This document shows, one piece after another, positions 18,442 to 27,888 of a stretch of DNA of 64,000 nt. The notes beneath the pieces were generated by a model. That model did no database searches. It was not told where the DNA came from and was given only the letters and a program-made list of their open reading frames with translations. The DNA is from Bacteroidetes bacterium HLUCCA01. GTDB taxonomy: Bacteria > Bacteroidota > Rhodothermia > Balneolales > HLUCCA01. How positions within the stretch are numbered: the stretch's first letter is position 1; each line of letters opens with the position of its first letter. The DNA lies in contig LIHN01000001.1 of assembly GCA_001314545.1 (NCBI GenBank), positions 526,180 through 590,179 on the forward strand. The letters run 5' to 3'. Position numbers and translations under genes: made by a program.

Positions 18442-18750
18442 TCAGGCTTCCGGAATGGGTCCCCGGTAATTGAATGACAAGTCGGGTTTGTCTTTGGTAT
18501 CAATAACACCGTTCTGCTCCTCGTAGCGATTCAGGTTATCGGCCAGGGCACCGGAAAGTCGCTTGGCATGGTCGGGTGTCAGAATAATGCGTTTGACCAC
18601 TTTAGACTTGGGCAGACCCGGCATCACAGTGATGAAATCCAGCACAAATTCGGAGGCTGAATGCGTGATCATGACCAGATTGGCGTACGTACCGGTAGCC
18701 TCCTCGGATGGAAGCTCGATTTCAAGCTGTTTCTTCTTTTGTTGTTCCAT
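18442..18750 (-). CDS. DUF3467 family protein
   Basis: A 102-residue cytosolic protein of a conserved but uncharacterised family. The recognisable parts are the N-terminal LEIELPSEEATGTYANLVM, then THSASEFVLDFITVMPG, and the RIILTPDHAKRLSGALADN helix. Family members occur widely in Bacteroidota-like and other bacteria; no biochemical role is established to my knowledge. It lies 14 bp downstream of the cystathionine beta-synthase gene on the same strand, so it is probably co-transcribed. The pairing alone does not show a functional link. Confidence 0.85.
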   Translation of the reverse strand: MEQQKKKQLEIELPSEEATGTYANLVMITHSASEFVLDFITVMPGLPKSKVVKRIILTPDHAKRLSGALADNLNRYEEQNGVIDTKDKPDLSFNYRGPIPEA

Positions 18751-18764
18751 GCTGCTTTTCCTTG

Positions 18765-20159
18765 TTATGCTTCCTGTTTTACGGTTGATAAGACCTGTAT
18801 CAGATCACTTTTTGTGATGATGGCATCGCCGCCGGCAAGGCCCTGAACAACCACGGCTCCGGTACTCCGGTCAAATAGCTTGCTGATTTCATGAACCCGG
18901 GTATCAGCGTTAACCATGGGGAACGGTTTTTCCATAACCTCACCTATCAGCGCATCCCCGCCCGAGGGCTGGGTCAGCATCAGATTCAGGATACGGTTTT
19001 CAGAAAGACTTCCCACGTAGGTTTTTCCATCCGTAACCACCAGCTGGGATACATTCTCGTTCTGCATGATTTCAATGGCCTTATGCAGAAGATCACCGGT
19101 GTTCACGCAGAGCAAACCAGACGACTTCCCGTCGGTTTTCCGACCAACTACATCGGCTGCGCACAGCGAGGTGCCCTCCCCGAGGAAACCGTTGGCATGC
19201 ATCCACTCATCATTATAGATTTTGGAAACGTACCGGGTACCACTGTCGGGCAGCAGGACCACCACCACATCATCAGGGCCCAGTTTGTTGGTTCGCACAT
19301 ACTCCAGGGCTCCCCAGACAGCAGCGCCGCATGATCCCCCCACAAATAAAGCTTCCCGGCGGGCCAGTGCCCGTGTGGTCAGCAAAGCATCCCGGTCAGA
19401 TACCTGCACTACCGCATCAACATAGCTGAAATCGATGTTGGCAGGGATAATATCCTCACCAATCCCCTCGGTCAGATACGGGGCAATTTTCGATTTGTCG
19501 AACTCGCCGGTTTCAAAGTAGGATTTATATACCGACCCGACCGAGTCAACACCCACAATTTTCACATCCGGGTTCTTTTCCTTAAGATATTTTGCTGTCC
19601 CTGTGATGGTTCCGCCGGTCCCCATGCCCGCCACAAAATGTGTTATCCTGCCTTCAGTCTGCTCCCAGATTTCAGGGCCGGTCGACTCATAATGTGCCTG
19701 ATAATTGCTCAGATTATCGTACTGATTGGGATACCAGGAATTTGGGATTTCCTCACTGAGCCTGCGGGCAACCGAATAATAGCTGCGCGGATCGTCCGGC
19801 TCTACGTTGGTCGGACAGATACGAACCTCGGCGCCCAGCGCCCGCAAAAGGTTGACCTTTTCCATGCTCTGCTTGTCGGTGGTGGTAAAAACACATTGAT
19901 ACCCCTTCACCACGGCCGCCAGGGCAAGTCCCATACCCGTATTACCCGAGGTTCCTTCAATGATGGTCCCTCCCGGCTTGATGAGTCCCTTTTGTTCTGC
20001 ATCTTCCAGCATTTTTACGGCAATACGATCTTTCACACTCTGCCCCGGGTTGAAATATTCTACCTTGGCCAGCACCGTGGCGTCGATACCCTCCGTAAGG
20101 ACATTAAGCTTTATCAGCGGCGTATTTCCGATAGTTTCAAGGATGGATGAATACCACAT
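18765..20159 (-). CDS. cbs: Cystathionine beta-synthase with C-terminal CBS-domain pair
   Basis: PLP enzyme that condenses serine with homocysteine to give cystathionine. The catalytic domain (about 1-325) has the cysteine-synthase fold: K43 in PGQSVKDRIA is the PLP lysine, GTSGNTGMGLALA binds substrate, and GTGGTITGT (about 178-186) holds the PLP phosphate. LLPDSGTRYVSKIYNDEW is characteristic of cystathionine beta-synthase rather than plain cysteine synthase. Two CBS repeats follow (about 335-464), usually a regulatory ligand-binding module. The ATG at 20159 gives the family start MWYSSILETIGNTPL. O-acetylserine-dependent activity cannot be excluded. Confidence 0.93.
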   Translation of the reverse strand: MWYSSILETIGNTPLIKLNVLTEGIDATVLAKVEYFNPGQSVKDRIAVKMLEDAEQKGLIKPGGTIIEGTSGNTGMGLALAAVVKGYQCVFTTTDKQSMEKVNLLRALGAEVRICPTNVEPDDPRSYYSVARRLSEEIPNSWYPNQYDNLSNYQAHYESTGPEIWEQTEGRITHFVAGMGTGGTITGTAKYLKEKNPDVKIVGVDSVGSVYKSYFETGEFDKSKIAPYLTEGIGEDIIPANIDFSYVDAVVQVSDRDALLTTRALARREALFVGGSCGAAVWGALEYVRTNKLGPDDVVVVLLPDSGTRYVSKIYNDEWMHANGFLGEGTSLCAADVVGRKTDGKSSGLLCVNTGDLLHKAIEIMQNENVSQLVVTDGKTYVGSLSENRILNLMLTQPSGGDALIGEVMEKPFPMVNADTRVHEISKLFDRSTGAVVVQGLAGGDAIITKSDLIQVLSTVKQEA

Positions 20160-20368
20160 GTAATCTTGTTAGTTAAATTGAAATCCAGTTCAATGACTCA
20201 CCGGACGTTATTTCCGGTCAATCGCTTATTTTGGTCGAAAAATAGGCATTTCAGCGCACTATTCCGGTCACTTTTACTGTGAGTTTTGTTTATTTTCCTG
20301 CCGTTCACACACCTTCGATTCAAAAACAGTATCTTTACCGTATCAACATCCAACTCTGAAAACGGCTT

Positions 20369-20644
20369 ATGTTCCTGCCCCATCGCAAACCCAAAGACTA
20401 TGACTGCGGCTATAACCTGGACCTGATGGTCGAGGCACTGCCCCGTATTCAAGACCTTGAAGAACGCATAGCCTATGCCAATCGCATCGTAGGGCTCATC
20501 AAACAAAGCCATATAAACTGGGTCGATCCGCAGGGAAACAGCCGGCAGGCCTGGGACCATTTCTTCGAAATGGCCACCTACCACCCCGAAGACTACGGCA
20601 TCCACAACCCTTATGTAACCGGTGCTCCCGACGAAGCACGGTAA
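20369..20644 (+). CDS. DUF4290-like protein
   Basis: A 91-residue protein with the look of the Bacteroidota-specific DUF4290 family: YDCGYNLDLMVEALPRIQD, then EERIAYANRIVGLIKQ and a RQAWDHFFEMATYHPEDYG block, compared with the family pattern of EER...DHLF...S. It is shorter than most family members as I remember them. Function is unknown. It lies 65 bp upstream of menF on the same strand and could be the first gene of that transcript; the gap holds nested inverted repeats. Confidence 0.6.
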   Translation: MFLPHRKPKDYDCGYNLDLMVEALPRIQDLEERIAYANRIVGLIKQSHINWVDPQGNSRQAWDHFFEMATYHPEDYGIHNPYVTGAPDEAR

Positions 20645-20658
20645 GGCTGAAAAAGAAT

Positions 20659-20720
20659 AATTGAGTAGCTTTTAATGAACTTTCAATTTATATTGAAAGT
20701 TATAGTAGCATGACTCAATT
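20659..20720. promoter_or_regulatory. Nested inverted repeats overlapping the menF start codon
   Basis: Outer arms AATTGAGT (20659-20666) and ACTCAATT (20713-20720) flank an inner perfect hairpin, AACTTTCAAT (20678-20687) and ATTGAAAGTT (20692-20701) with a 4-base loop. The right outer arm covers menF codons 2-4, just after the ATG at 20710. It could act as an operator, an RNA fold that limits translation of menF, or a weak transcription end for the upstream gene. No T-run follows, so a terminator is least likely. Confidence 0.45.
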
Positions 20721-22215
20721 ACATAAAATGCCTCAACAAATACAAAAGAAGGGTGGTGAGAACGCACCGTCCGGCGATCTGATTGATCTGTTGTTTGAAG
20801 ATGGTGAACTGGAAGCAACGTTCAATGCCGCCTGCCAGCAGGCCGCACTGGAGGAAGAGTCCCGGCTGGTCACTATTACGATACCCTTCGAACAGATTGA
20901 TCCGCTTGCCGCACTGGAGCTCCTCGGCCGAAAACAGGATTTTCAATATTTCTGGGAACATCCTGATGAAAAGCTCTCCATAGCCGCCGGTCACCAGATA
21001 GCACGGATACGATCGAATCACCGCGACCGCTTCAATCTTGTCAAGAAACAGATTCAGGACTGGAAGTCGCGCACATTCTCGTTTTCCACACTTACCCACA
21101 GCCTGGCCGGACTTCATTTTCTGGGCGGATTTTCCTTTCAGGACCAACCCCAGGAGCACCATTGGAAAGCCTTCGGTACCGCTTTGTTTGTTATTCCGGA
21201 GTGGCTGGTAATACGCGATGGTGAGCTTTCGCTGTTCACCCTGACTGTTGAGGTGACGCCGGGCAATGTAGCTGCGCGCTACCTCGACCCCGTACGGGAT
21301 CGCCTGAAAACTATCATGGAACAGGTGCGTGGCTTTTCGCGCAATGAATGTCCTCAGTCAGGCCGGTCTAACACCGATCATGGTTTTTACACTGTACGCT
21401 CTTCTGACTACGCTGAAAAAGCCTGGAAACAAGCCATAACGCAGGCAAAACAGCGAATTCATCGGGATGAATTCAAGAAAATTGTACTGGCGCGCGAAGT
21501 CCAGCTCACTTTTACCCGAACACCGGAAGCCACGCAGATGCTCAACTATCTGCGCAACGAGTATCCTACCTGCTACACGTTTATGATCCGGGTGAACGAT
21601 GAGCTCATTTTCCTGGGATCTACACCGGAAAAACTTGTTGCGCTCAGAGCCTCGTTCATTCTTACCGACGGACTTGCCGGAACCATTTCCCGCGGCAAGA
21701 CGGCCTCCGAAGACACCATTCTTGAGCGTCAGCTGCTGGCCAGCGACAAAGACCGCAGCGAGCATGGTTTTGTGGTTGAAGCGATAGAGAAGCGCCTTCG
21801 AACGCTCACACACAATCTGTATCACCCCCCGAAACCGGGAATTCGCAAATATCCGAATGTCCAGCATTTGTACACCCCCATCACGGCAAGTCTGAACGAT
21901 GACGTCTCACCGCTAGACATTGTGGAAAAACTGCATCCTACACCGGCTGTCGGTGGATTTCCGCGGGAGCTTACCGTGCAGCACATCCAGTCACTGGAAC
22001 AATTCGACCGCGGCTGGTACGCCGGACCGGTAGGATGGATTAACACCAGCGGCCGGGGCGAATTCTGCGTAGCAATCCGCAGCGGAATTCTGTTGAATAA
22101 CCAGGCCCGGTTTTTCGCGGGATGCGGCATCGTGGCCGACTCCGATCCCCAAAGTGAATGGGAAGAAACCAACCTGAAACTCATCCCTATGATGTCGGCT
22201 CTGAAACATGCCTGA
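20710..22215 (+). CDS. menF: Isochorismate synthase (menaquinone-specific)
   Basis: Converts chorismate to isochorismate, the first step of menaquinone synthesis. It is 501 residues long with a variable N-terminal half and the chorismate-binding domain in the last 270. Motifs in order: EFKKIVLAREVQLTF, FLGSTPEKLVAL, LTDGLAGTISRGK, LHPTPAVGGFPRE, GWYAGPVGWI and AGCGIVADSDPQSEWEET, the last with the metal-binding glutamates. menD begins 8 bases before the stop, so the men genes are translationally linked. The alternative of an anthranilate or aminodeoxychorismate synthase is ruled out by the LHPTPAVGG pattern and the gene neighbourhood. Confidence 0.95.
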   Translation: MTQLHKMPQQIQKKGGENAPSGDLIDLLFEDGELEATFNAACQQAALEEESRLVTITIPFEQIDPLAALELLGRKQDFQYFWEHPDEKLSIAAGHQIARIRSNHRDRFNLVKKQIQDWKSRTFSFSTLTHSLAGLHFLGGFSFQDQPQEHHWKAFGTALFVIPEWLVIRDGELSLFTLTVEVTPGNVAARYLDPVRDRLKTIMEQVRGFSRNECPQSGRSNTDHGFYTVRSSDYAEKAWKQAITQAKQRIHRDEFKKIVLAREVQLTFTRTPEATQMLNYLRNEYPTCYTFMIRVNDELIFLGSTPEKLVALRASFILTDGLAGTISRGKTASEDTILERQLLASDKDRSEHGFVVEAIEKRLRTLTHNLYHPPKPGIRKYPNVQHLYTPITASLNDDVSPLDIVEKLHPTPAVGGFPRELTVQHIQSLEQFDRGWYAGPVGWINTSGRGEFCVAIRSGILLNNQARFFAGCGIVADSDPQSEWEETNLKLIPMMSALKHA

Positions 22216-23950
22216 CTCCCTGAACCATATTTTCAGCGAACCGGCCAACCTGGCCACAGCCTGGAGTGCCTTTTTTACAAATGAGCTGTATCGGTGCGGA
22301 CTGCGCCATGCGGTAATATCTCCCGGTTCCCGCTCCACCCCCCTGACGCTGGCAATGGCTGCACATCCGCACATACAAACGCATGTAGTGCTGGATGAAC
22401 GCTCAGCCGGTTTCATGGCCCTGGGGATCGGAAAAGCAAGCGGCCGGCCGGCCGCACTCATCTGCACATCGGGTACCGCCGTTGCCAACTACTACCCCGC
22501 CGTTGTTGAAGCACGCATGTCGGGTGTACCGCTGCTGGTTCTGAGTGCAGACCGACCGCCGGCGTTGCGTCAGGTTGGAGCCAATCAGGCGATCCGACAG
22601 CAAGGAATCTTCGGCAGCTATACTGTATTTGAGCACGACGCAGGCGAACCGGTTGCCCGGACGGAAGACTTCAGAAGGCTTGAAATTCTGGCCGGACAGG
22701 CCTGGAACAGCAGCATTCATCACGGCGGACCGGCTCAGGTGAATTTCCCGTTCCGAAAACCGCTGGAGCCCACCGCGGCATTTCGTGATTACCTGCCCGG
22801 ACATTACACCGAATCGCTGGAGGCACGCACAGAACCGCTGACCCGGTCGGCCCCGGTTCAGTGGCGACCGCCCGCCGCAGTTTTTCAGACCATCGCACGG
22901 TCGCGTCGACCTGTAATTATTGCCGGAACACTGCCTGCTCACTGCCTCCTCCCTGAAATTCTGGACATGCTGTCCGACGAGGGAATCCCCCTGTTGTGCG
23001 AAGCCGGTGCTTCATCAGGTCGACAGACCGGCGAAGCGTACATTACCGGATTCAATGCCTTTTTACGGAGTGCCTCGGTTCGCGACCGGCTTCAGCCCGA
23101 CCTGATCATTCAGATCGGCCCGGGGCCCTCAGGCAAAGGACTTGAACACTACCTTCGGGAGTACCGCGATATCCCCCGGCTGCATTTTCAAAGCAATGTC
23201 CTATGGGCAGAACCATCCCTGGGCAGCTCGATTACGGTACAGGTACCGGCAAACGCTGAGCTGGTCAGGGTCCCGCTGACCAAATACATTCCGGAAGGCT
23301 GGCTGCGTGATTGGCAAGAAACCAGTCGGGAATACCTCGCACAGCGGGATACGGGCCTTCAGGCGGCATCGGTACTCCGTGACGGGGACGTACACGCCGT
23401 TGTTGCGGCATCATTGACTGCACCGGAAACGGTGATGATATCCAATTCCTTCCCCGCCCGCGATGCCGATTTGTTCGCCATGCCGGCCTTTGGCAGGCAT
23501 ACCGTTTTTATGAATCGCGGCGCCAGCGGAATCGACGGGATTACCAGCACGGCTGCAGGACTTTCACTGGCCGGAAGCCAACCTGTTACACTGCTTACAG
23601 GAGACCTGGCCTTCCTGCACGACCTGACCGCCCTGCTGGCCGCACCGGCGTTGCAGCAGGTTTCATTGCGTATACTGGTCATCAACAACCAGGGAGGACA
23701 AATTTTCAGGATGCTGCCCGTATATGAGCCATCAGACTGGTACACCCGGCTGTTCGAGACCCCGCAGCATGTTGACTTCGCGGCGCTTGGGAAGGGATTC
23801 GGCGTTCAGACCTCGGAAGTTACAACGGCATCCCAGCTGCAGGTCGCCCTGGAACAACCCAGAAAAAACGGCATCGAAATCATCATCTGCCATACCCATC
23901 CGGATGAATCCATGCATCAACGCAGGGACCTGTGGAATGCCTGGAACTGA
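22208..23950 (+). CDS. menD: SEPHCHC synthase, thiamine-diphosphate dependent
   Basis: Joins isochorismate with the succinic semialdehyde unit from 2-oxoglutarate to give SEPHCHC. The 580 residues show the three-part thiamine-diphosphate enzyme layout. The N-terminal part has VISPGSRSTPLTLAMA, HVVLDERSAGFMALG with the cofactor-activating glutamate, ICTSGTAVANYYPAVVEA and LSADRPPALRQVGANQAIRQ. The C-terminal cofactor domain has NRGASGIDGITSTAAGLS and LLTGDLAFLHDLTALL, then NNQGGQIF. It overlaps menF by 8 bases and is followed by menH after 36 bp. Confidence 0.96.
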   Translation: MPDSLNHIFSEPANLATAWSAFFTNELYRCGLRHAVISPGSRSTPLTLAMAAHPHIQTHVVLDERSAGFMALGIGKASGRPAALICTSGTAVANYYPAVVEARMSGVPLLVLSADRPPALRQVGANQAIRQQGIFGSYTVFEHDAGEPVARTEDFRRLEILAGQAWNSSIHHGGPAQVNFPFRKPLEPTAAFRDYLPGHYTESLEARTEPLTRSAPVQWRPPAAVFQTIARSRRPVIIAGTLPAHCLLPEILDMLSDEGIPLLCEAGASSGRQTGEAYITGFNAFLRSASVRDRLQPDLIIQIGPGPSGKGLEHYLREYRDIPRLHFQSNVLWAEPSLGSSITVQVPANAELVRVPLTKYIPEGWLRDWQETSREYLAQRDTGLQAASVLRDGDVHAVVAASLTAPETVMISNSFPARDADLFAMPAFGRHTVFMNRGASGIDGITSTAAGLSLAGSQPVTLLTGDLAFLHDLTALLAAPALQQVSLRILVINNQGGQIFRMLPVYEPSDWYTRLFETPQHVDFAALGKGFGVQTSEVTTASQLQVALEQPRKNGIEIIICHTHPDESMHQRRDLWNAWN

Positions 23951-23986
23951 CACCCACCCCACCGATTTGATGTACCTGCACGGTTT

Positions 23987-24841
23987 ATGAACTGCGTTGA
24001 GCTTACATACGAGCTGCCCGATGGTGTACACTACCGCGTTTGTACCTATCAGCCGGAATCGGGTCCCGGCGACAAGCTCCCTGTGGTAATGCTGCACGGC
24101 TTTGCGGGATCATCGGATTCGTTCAGCCACATTGCACCGGGTTTAAACAGAACGGTGGTGGCCGTTGACCTGCTTGGTCACGGTGGATCTACCCCTGCTG
24201 CCGATCCCGCCCGTTACCACGTTGAACGTCAGCTTGATGACCTGACACACCTGCTGAACGGTATCCATCAGGCTGGGCAGGGATATCATCTGATGGGCTA
24301 TAGTATGGGCGGAAGACTGGCCATGCGACTGGCTTTGCGGAAGCCGGCCGGCCTGAAATCACTGGCTATCGAGAGCAGCAGTCCGGGTATCACGCTGAAA
24401 AGCGAGCGTGAACAGCGCCGGAAACGCGACCATCAGCTGGCAGCACGGATTCGTTCAAATATGCACACATTTTTTGCAGGCTGGAACCGACTGCCCCTGT
24501 TTCAGTCGCCGGATGATGCCCCTGCAGAAGTACGTAAGCATTTTGAAGAACTGCAGCTTAAGAACACTCCCGCCGCCCTGGCTGCCAACCTGGAGGGCTT
24601 CGGTGCCGGAAACCTGAATCCCGTACACCAGGAACTTACTGCATTATCCATCCCGTTTACCGCCATAACCGGTTCGCTGGACGCTGCATACACCGATCTG
24701 TGGGCGGCGCTTCGACCAGCCATTTCCGCCATGCAGCACATCGTAATAGCCGGGGCCGGTCATCGGGTGCATTTAGACAAACCCGATGCGTATATTCAAC
24801 AACTTAATCAATTTCTAACCAACGCAGAACCTTCGCTATGA
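23987..24841 (+). CDS. menH: SHCHC synthase, alpha/beta hydrolase fold
   Basis: Removes pyruvate from SEPHCHC to give SHCHC in menaquinone synthesis. The 284-residue alpha/beta hydrolase has the oxyanion segment [11 protein letters not shown] (36-46), the nucleophile elbow GYSMGGR with S106, the acid D232 in GSLDAAY and H259 in [19 protein letters not shown] is also typical of MenH. Position between menD and menB decides the assignment, since sequence alone cannot separate MenH from other small hydrolases. The ATG is at 23987; the end overlaps menB by 4 bases. Confidence 0.9.
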   Translation: MNCVELTYELPDGVHYRVCTYQPESGPGDKLPVVMLHGFAGSSDSFSHIAPGLNRTVVAVDLLGHGGSTPAADPARYHVERQLDDLTHLLNGIHQAGQGYHLMGYSMGGRLAMRLALRKPAGLKSLAIESSSPGITLKSEREQRRKRDHQLAARIRSNMHTFFAGWNRLPLFQSPDDAPAEVRKHFEELQLKNTPAALAANLEGFGAGNLNPVHQELTALSIPFTAITGSLDAAYTDLWAALRPAISAMQHIVIAGAGHRVHLDKPDAYIQQLNQFLTNAEPSL

Positions 24842-25665
24842 ACTGGAAAACCGTAAAAGAGTACGAAGACATTACCTACAAAAAAGCCGACGGTATCGCC
24901 CGTATCGCATTTAACCGACCTGAAATCCGCAACGCCTTCCGGCCAAAAACCATTTTCGAGATGTTTGAGGCCTTCCTGGATGCACGCGAAGACACCTCCA
25001 TCGGTTGTGTGCTGCTGACCGGAGAAGGACCGGCAAAGGACGGCAAATATGCATTCTGTTCCGGCGGCGACCAGAAAATTCGCGGTGACGCCGGATACAT
25101 AGCCGATGATGGCATTCCCAGGCTGAACGTGCTGGAGCTCCAGCGGTTAATCCGAAGCATGCCCAAACCGGTGATTGCCCTGGTTGCCGGGTATGCCATA
25201 GGCGGCGGACATGTACTGCATGTTATCTGCGATCTGACCATTGCGGCCGATAATGCGATTTTCGGCCAGACCGGTCCGAAGGTCGGCAGTTTTGACGGTG
25301 GTTTCGGGTCCAGCTACCTGGCATCCATCGTGGGTCAGAAAAAAGCCCGTGAAATCTGGTATCTGTGCCGGCAGTACAACGCTACGGAAGCCCTGGAAAT
25401 GGGCCTGGTGAATACCGTAGTTCCGGTCGACCAGCTTGAGGAGGAAGGCATAAAATGGGCGCAGGAAATCCTGGAAAAAAGCCCCATCGCCATCCGGTGC
25501 CTGAAATCGGCCTTCAATGCCGATACCGACGGACAGGCTGGTATACAGGAGCTCGCCGGAAATGCCACCATGCTCTATTATATGAGCGAGGAAGGCCAGG
25601 AAGGGAAAAAAGCATATCTGGAAAAGCGGAAGCCTGATTTCAGGAAGTATCCATGGCTGCCCTGA
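24838..25665 (+). CDS. menB: 1,4-dihydroxy-2-naphthoyl-CoA synthase
   Basis: Crotonase-fold enzyme that cyclises o-succinylbenzoyl-CoA. The 275 residues include [30 protein letters not shown] (oxyanion hole), [20 protein letters not shown] and [15 protein letters not shown]. In that last block the Q and G are the positions tied to bicarbonate use in E. coli-type MenB. The C-terminus [13 protein letters not shown] is strongly conserved in MenB and distinguishes it from enoyl-CoA hydratases. It is the last gene of menFDHB; menC, menE and menA are not in the window. Confidence 0.97.
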   Translation: MNWKTVKEYEDITYKKADGIARIAFNRPEIRNAFRPKTIFEMFEAFLDAREDTSIGCVLLTGEGPAKDGKYAFCSGGDQKIRGDAGYIADDGIPRLNVLELQRLIRSMPKPVIALVAGYAIGGGHVLHVICDLTIAADNAIFGQTGPKVGSFDGGFGSSYLASIVGQKKAREIWYLCRQYNATEALEMGLVNTVVPVDQLEEEGIKWAQEILEKSPIAIRCLKSAFNADTDGQAGIQELAGNATMLYYMSEEGQEGKKAYLEKRKPDFRKYPWLP

Positions 25666-25705
25666 CCGGGTTCAGGCTGTGCCGGATGTCTAAAGCAAAC
25701 CTGCG

Positions 25706-25728
25706 CTGCCCGTCGGGCTGACGGGCAG
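25706..25728. terminator. Strong hairpin between convergent menB and lipoprotein genes
   Basis: CTGCCCGTC-GGGCT-GACGGGCAG is a perfect 9-bp GC-rich stem with a 5-base loop, 41 bp after menB and about 97 bp after the opposing lipoprotein gene. No T-run follows on either strand, so it is a terminator candidate by position and stem strength only. Confidence 0.45.
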
Positions 25729-25824
25729 ATGCCTCCCTGTTGCCCTTGCTTCCATGAAATCCATACAGAAGCTGCCGGACTTCCCGGTTAGTACGTACCG
25801 GTCAACCTTTCCGTTACGGCCCTG

Positions 25825-26292
25825 TCACCCGGGCATTTGAAGAAAAAATACATTCGAGCGGTTATGCAGGGAGGAATCGGGTTCCGGATTTACCGTTCCC
25901 GCCATATACAGCGCAATCCGGTAGGGAGCATCCAGATCAAAACCTCTAGGAACATCGAAGTTCAGCGGCAGCTCAAGTTCTGAAGCACTCCGGGGACCAA
26001 TCTCCACGCGTATCTGATTGAAAGAGCGACAAATATCACGCACTACCGTAGATTCCGTGCCATCTTCATCGACCTGCAGCAGTGCAAAACGGTATGATCG
26101 CGGTCCGCATCGACGTACATAAACCGCCTCGCCTCCCGGATTCGTCACCGTAATCCGGGCCGTGTCGCCAAGTGCATAGCTTTCACGGTCGGTCTGAATA
26201 CGCAAGGTCTCATCCTCATGGAAAACCGTTTCGCAGGCAACCAACAGGGCCAGCACACCCGCAACAAAGACCATTCGGGTTAATTGAGCCAC
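25825..26292 (-). CDS. Putative lipoprotein, unknown function
   Basis: A 155-residue predicted exported lipoprotein. The lipobox LLVAC puts the modified cysteine at residue 20 if translation starts at the GTG at 26292; that start includes an arginine in the n-region but overlaps tspO by 13 bases. An ATG at 26274, just after the tspO stop, is the other choice but leaves only 13 residues before the cysteine with no positive charge. The mature part looks like an all-beta immunoglobulin-like domain (RIQTDRESYALGDTARITVTN, LELPLNFDVPRG, YRIALYMAGTV). I do not recognise a named family. Confidence 0.7.
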   Translation of the reverse strand: MAQLTRMVFVAGVLALLVACETVFHEDETLRIQTDRESYALGDTARITVTNPGGEAVYVRRCGPRSYRFALLQVDEDGTESTVVRDICRSFNQIRVEIGPRSASELELPLNFDVPRGFDLDAPYRIALYMAGTVNPEPDSSLHNRSNVFFLQMPG

Positions 26293-26756
26293 CAGACCGC
26301 TCCGTTAAGCATGGTTGCGAAGGTTACCCAAAGCAGATAGGGTATCTGCAGAAGCCCGGCCACCGGTCGGACCCGGTAAAATTGAATGATCATGCCCAGG
26401 ATAAAAAACCAGAGGATGACAATATCAACGAGAGCGATGCCCGGACTCCTGAAATAGAAAAACAGAAAACTCCAGGCGAAATTCAGAACCAGGGTAACGC
26501 CATACACATCCAGTCCAATCTTTCGTTCGGCCGAGGCCGGCCTGATGAAAACCAGGTAGGATGAAACCCCCATCAGGACGTACAGCAACGTCCACACCGG
26601 CCCGAAAAGCCAGTTCGGCGGACTAAAAAACGGCTTCTCCAGTCCGGCATACCAGGTCGTCACACTGGTGGCTGTAGCCATGCTCGCTGTTACGCCTACC
26701 AGCACCGGCAGCAGCAGGAAAGCGACAAAAATGCCGGTTGATTTCAGTTTATCCAT
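26280..26756 (-). CDS. tspO: TspO/MBR (translocator protein) family membrane protein
   Basis: Small five-helix membrane protein that binds porphyrins and other ligands; bacterial members affect tetrapyrrole handling and stress responses. The 158 residues contain the family hallmarks WYAGLEKPFFSPPNWLFGP and VWTLLYVLMG, then LNFAWSFLFF, and the C-terminal PYLLWVTFATMLNGAVWWLN. The ATG at 26756 gives a short cytosolic start before the first helix. The lipoprotein gene overlaps or directly follows its stop. Ligand and role in this organism are not deducible. Confidence 0.93.
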   Translation of the reverse strand: MDKLKSTGIFVAFLLLPVLVGVTASMATATSVTTWYAGLEKPFFSPPNWLFGPVWTLLYVLMGVSSYLVFIRPASAERKIGLDVYGVTLVLNFAWSFLFFYFRSPGIALVDIVILWFFILGMIIQFYRVRPVAGLLQIPYLLWVTFATMLNGAVWWLN

Positions 26757-26816
26757 TTGTTTTCAGATTTATACACGGGTACACGACCCAAAGCAGTTTC
26801 CGATTATTGATTCGCG

Positions 26817-26833
26817 TTCAGCCGATGGCTGAA
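26817..26833. other. Short hairpin between ltaE and tspO
   Basis: TTCAGCC-GAT-GGCTGAA is a perfect 7-bp stem with a 3-base loop in the 103-bp gap after ltaE and before tspO (both minus strand). No T-run follows. It may mark the end of the upstream transcript or be part of the tspO control region; I cannot choose. Confidence 0.3.
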
Positions 26834-26859
26834 ACCGTACTCCAAAGTAAGAAAAGTTT

Positions 26860-27888
26860 TCAGGAAAACAGGGATTCAAATACGGATTTGACCCGTGCAA
26901 GATCGTCATCGCTTACCTGAAAATGAAATACTGCACGGATGGTATCCGGTCCGAAAGGCACCATTCCGACCCCGTTTTCACTGAGTCTATGCAGCACATC
27001 CTGAACCGTTCCCTGCTTCACATCGAACAGCACAATGTTGGTATGAACCCGGGCCGGATCCACCGAAAATGCCTCGAAACCATTCAAAAACGCGGCCAGT
27101 TCACGTGCCCTGCGATGATCTTCGCTGAGAAGGGGCAGGTGGTGTTTGAGCGCATAGGCCGCAGCTGAGGCAAGAACGCCAACCTGGCGCATCCCTCCTC
27201 CCCACATCTTTCGTTTGCGCAGGATGTCGCCCCGCAGGGACCGGCTGCTCAGCACCATGGATCCAACCGGGGCGCCCAGCGCCTTGCTGAAACAAACCGA
27301 TATGGTATCGGCAACCTCGCCAAATACCTTGTAATCAATGCCTGAGGCGGTGGATGCATTCCAGATCCGGGCACCATCAATATGCAGCGCTACACCCTTT
27401 TGTCGGGCGAGGGCCGCGATACTGCGCAGGGCCGGCTCGCTGTAAAACGCCCCTCCGCCCTTGTTGGTGGTGTTCTCCAGAGCGACAATGCTGGTGCGGG
27501 GGTCCCAGTCGTTATGGCCCCGGAACCCGGTTTCAATCTGATCGGCACGCAGGATACCCTGCTCGCCCTGCAACAGGGCAAATTGTATCCCCGAAAGGAA
27601 GGGTCCGGCAGCCGATTCATAGTTGTAGATGTGCGCGGTGCGGTCGCAGATGACTTCATCGCCGGGTCTGGACTGCACATTCAGGGCCAGCTGGTTGCCC
27701 ATAGTACCGCTTGGAACAAATACACCCGACTCCATGCCGAACATGGCGGCAACTTCTTCCTGAAACGCATTGACGGTGGGATCCTCCCGGAAGACATCGT
27801 CACCCACTTCGGCCTCATACATGGCCTTGCGCATCCCCTCGGTTGGACGGGTAACGGTATCGCTGCGTAAATCGATAAAGTTTTTCAT
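26860..27888 (-). CDS. ltaE: Low-specificity L-threonine aldolase
   Basis: PLP enzyme that splits L-threonine or allo-threonine into glycine and acetaldehyde. The 342 residues begin with the family signature FIDLRSDTVTRPTEGMRKAM, followed by GDDVFREDPTVNAFQEEVA, VPSGTMGNQLAL, HIDGARIWNAS (D171 contacts the PLP ring) and SVCFSKALGAPVGS with the PLP lysine K202. RKMWGGGMRQVG is also conserved. The ATG overlaps the stop of the upstream dehydrogenase gene by 4 bases, so the two are co-translated. Stereospecificity cannot be told from sequence. Confidence 0.94.
   Translation of the reverse strand: MKNFIDLRSDTVTRPTEGMRKAMYEAEVGDDVFREDPTVNAFQEEVAAMFGMESGVFVPSGTMGNQLALNVQSRPGDEVICDRTAHIYNYESAAGPFLSGIQFALLQGEQGILRADQIETGFRGHNDWDPRTSIVALENTTNKGGGAFYSEPALRSIAALARQKGVALHIDGARIWNASTASGIDYKVFGEVADTISVCFSKALGAPVGSMVLSSRSLRGDILRKRKMWGGGMRQVGVLASAAAYALKHHLPLLSEDHRRARELAAFLNGFEAFSVDPARVHTNIVLFDVKQGTVQDVLHRLSENGVGMVPFGPDTIRAVFHFQVSDDDLARVKSVFESLFS

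Noticed and set aside
20198-20605. 135-residue minus-strand frame in the cbs/DUF4290 gap
   Set aside because: Mostly antisense of the DUF4290-like gene; no protein-like signal.
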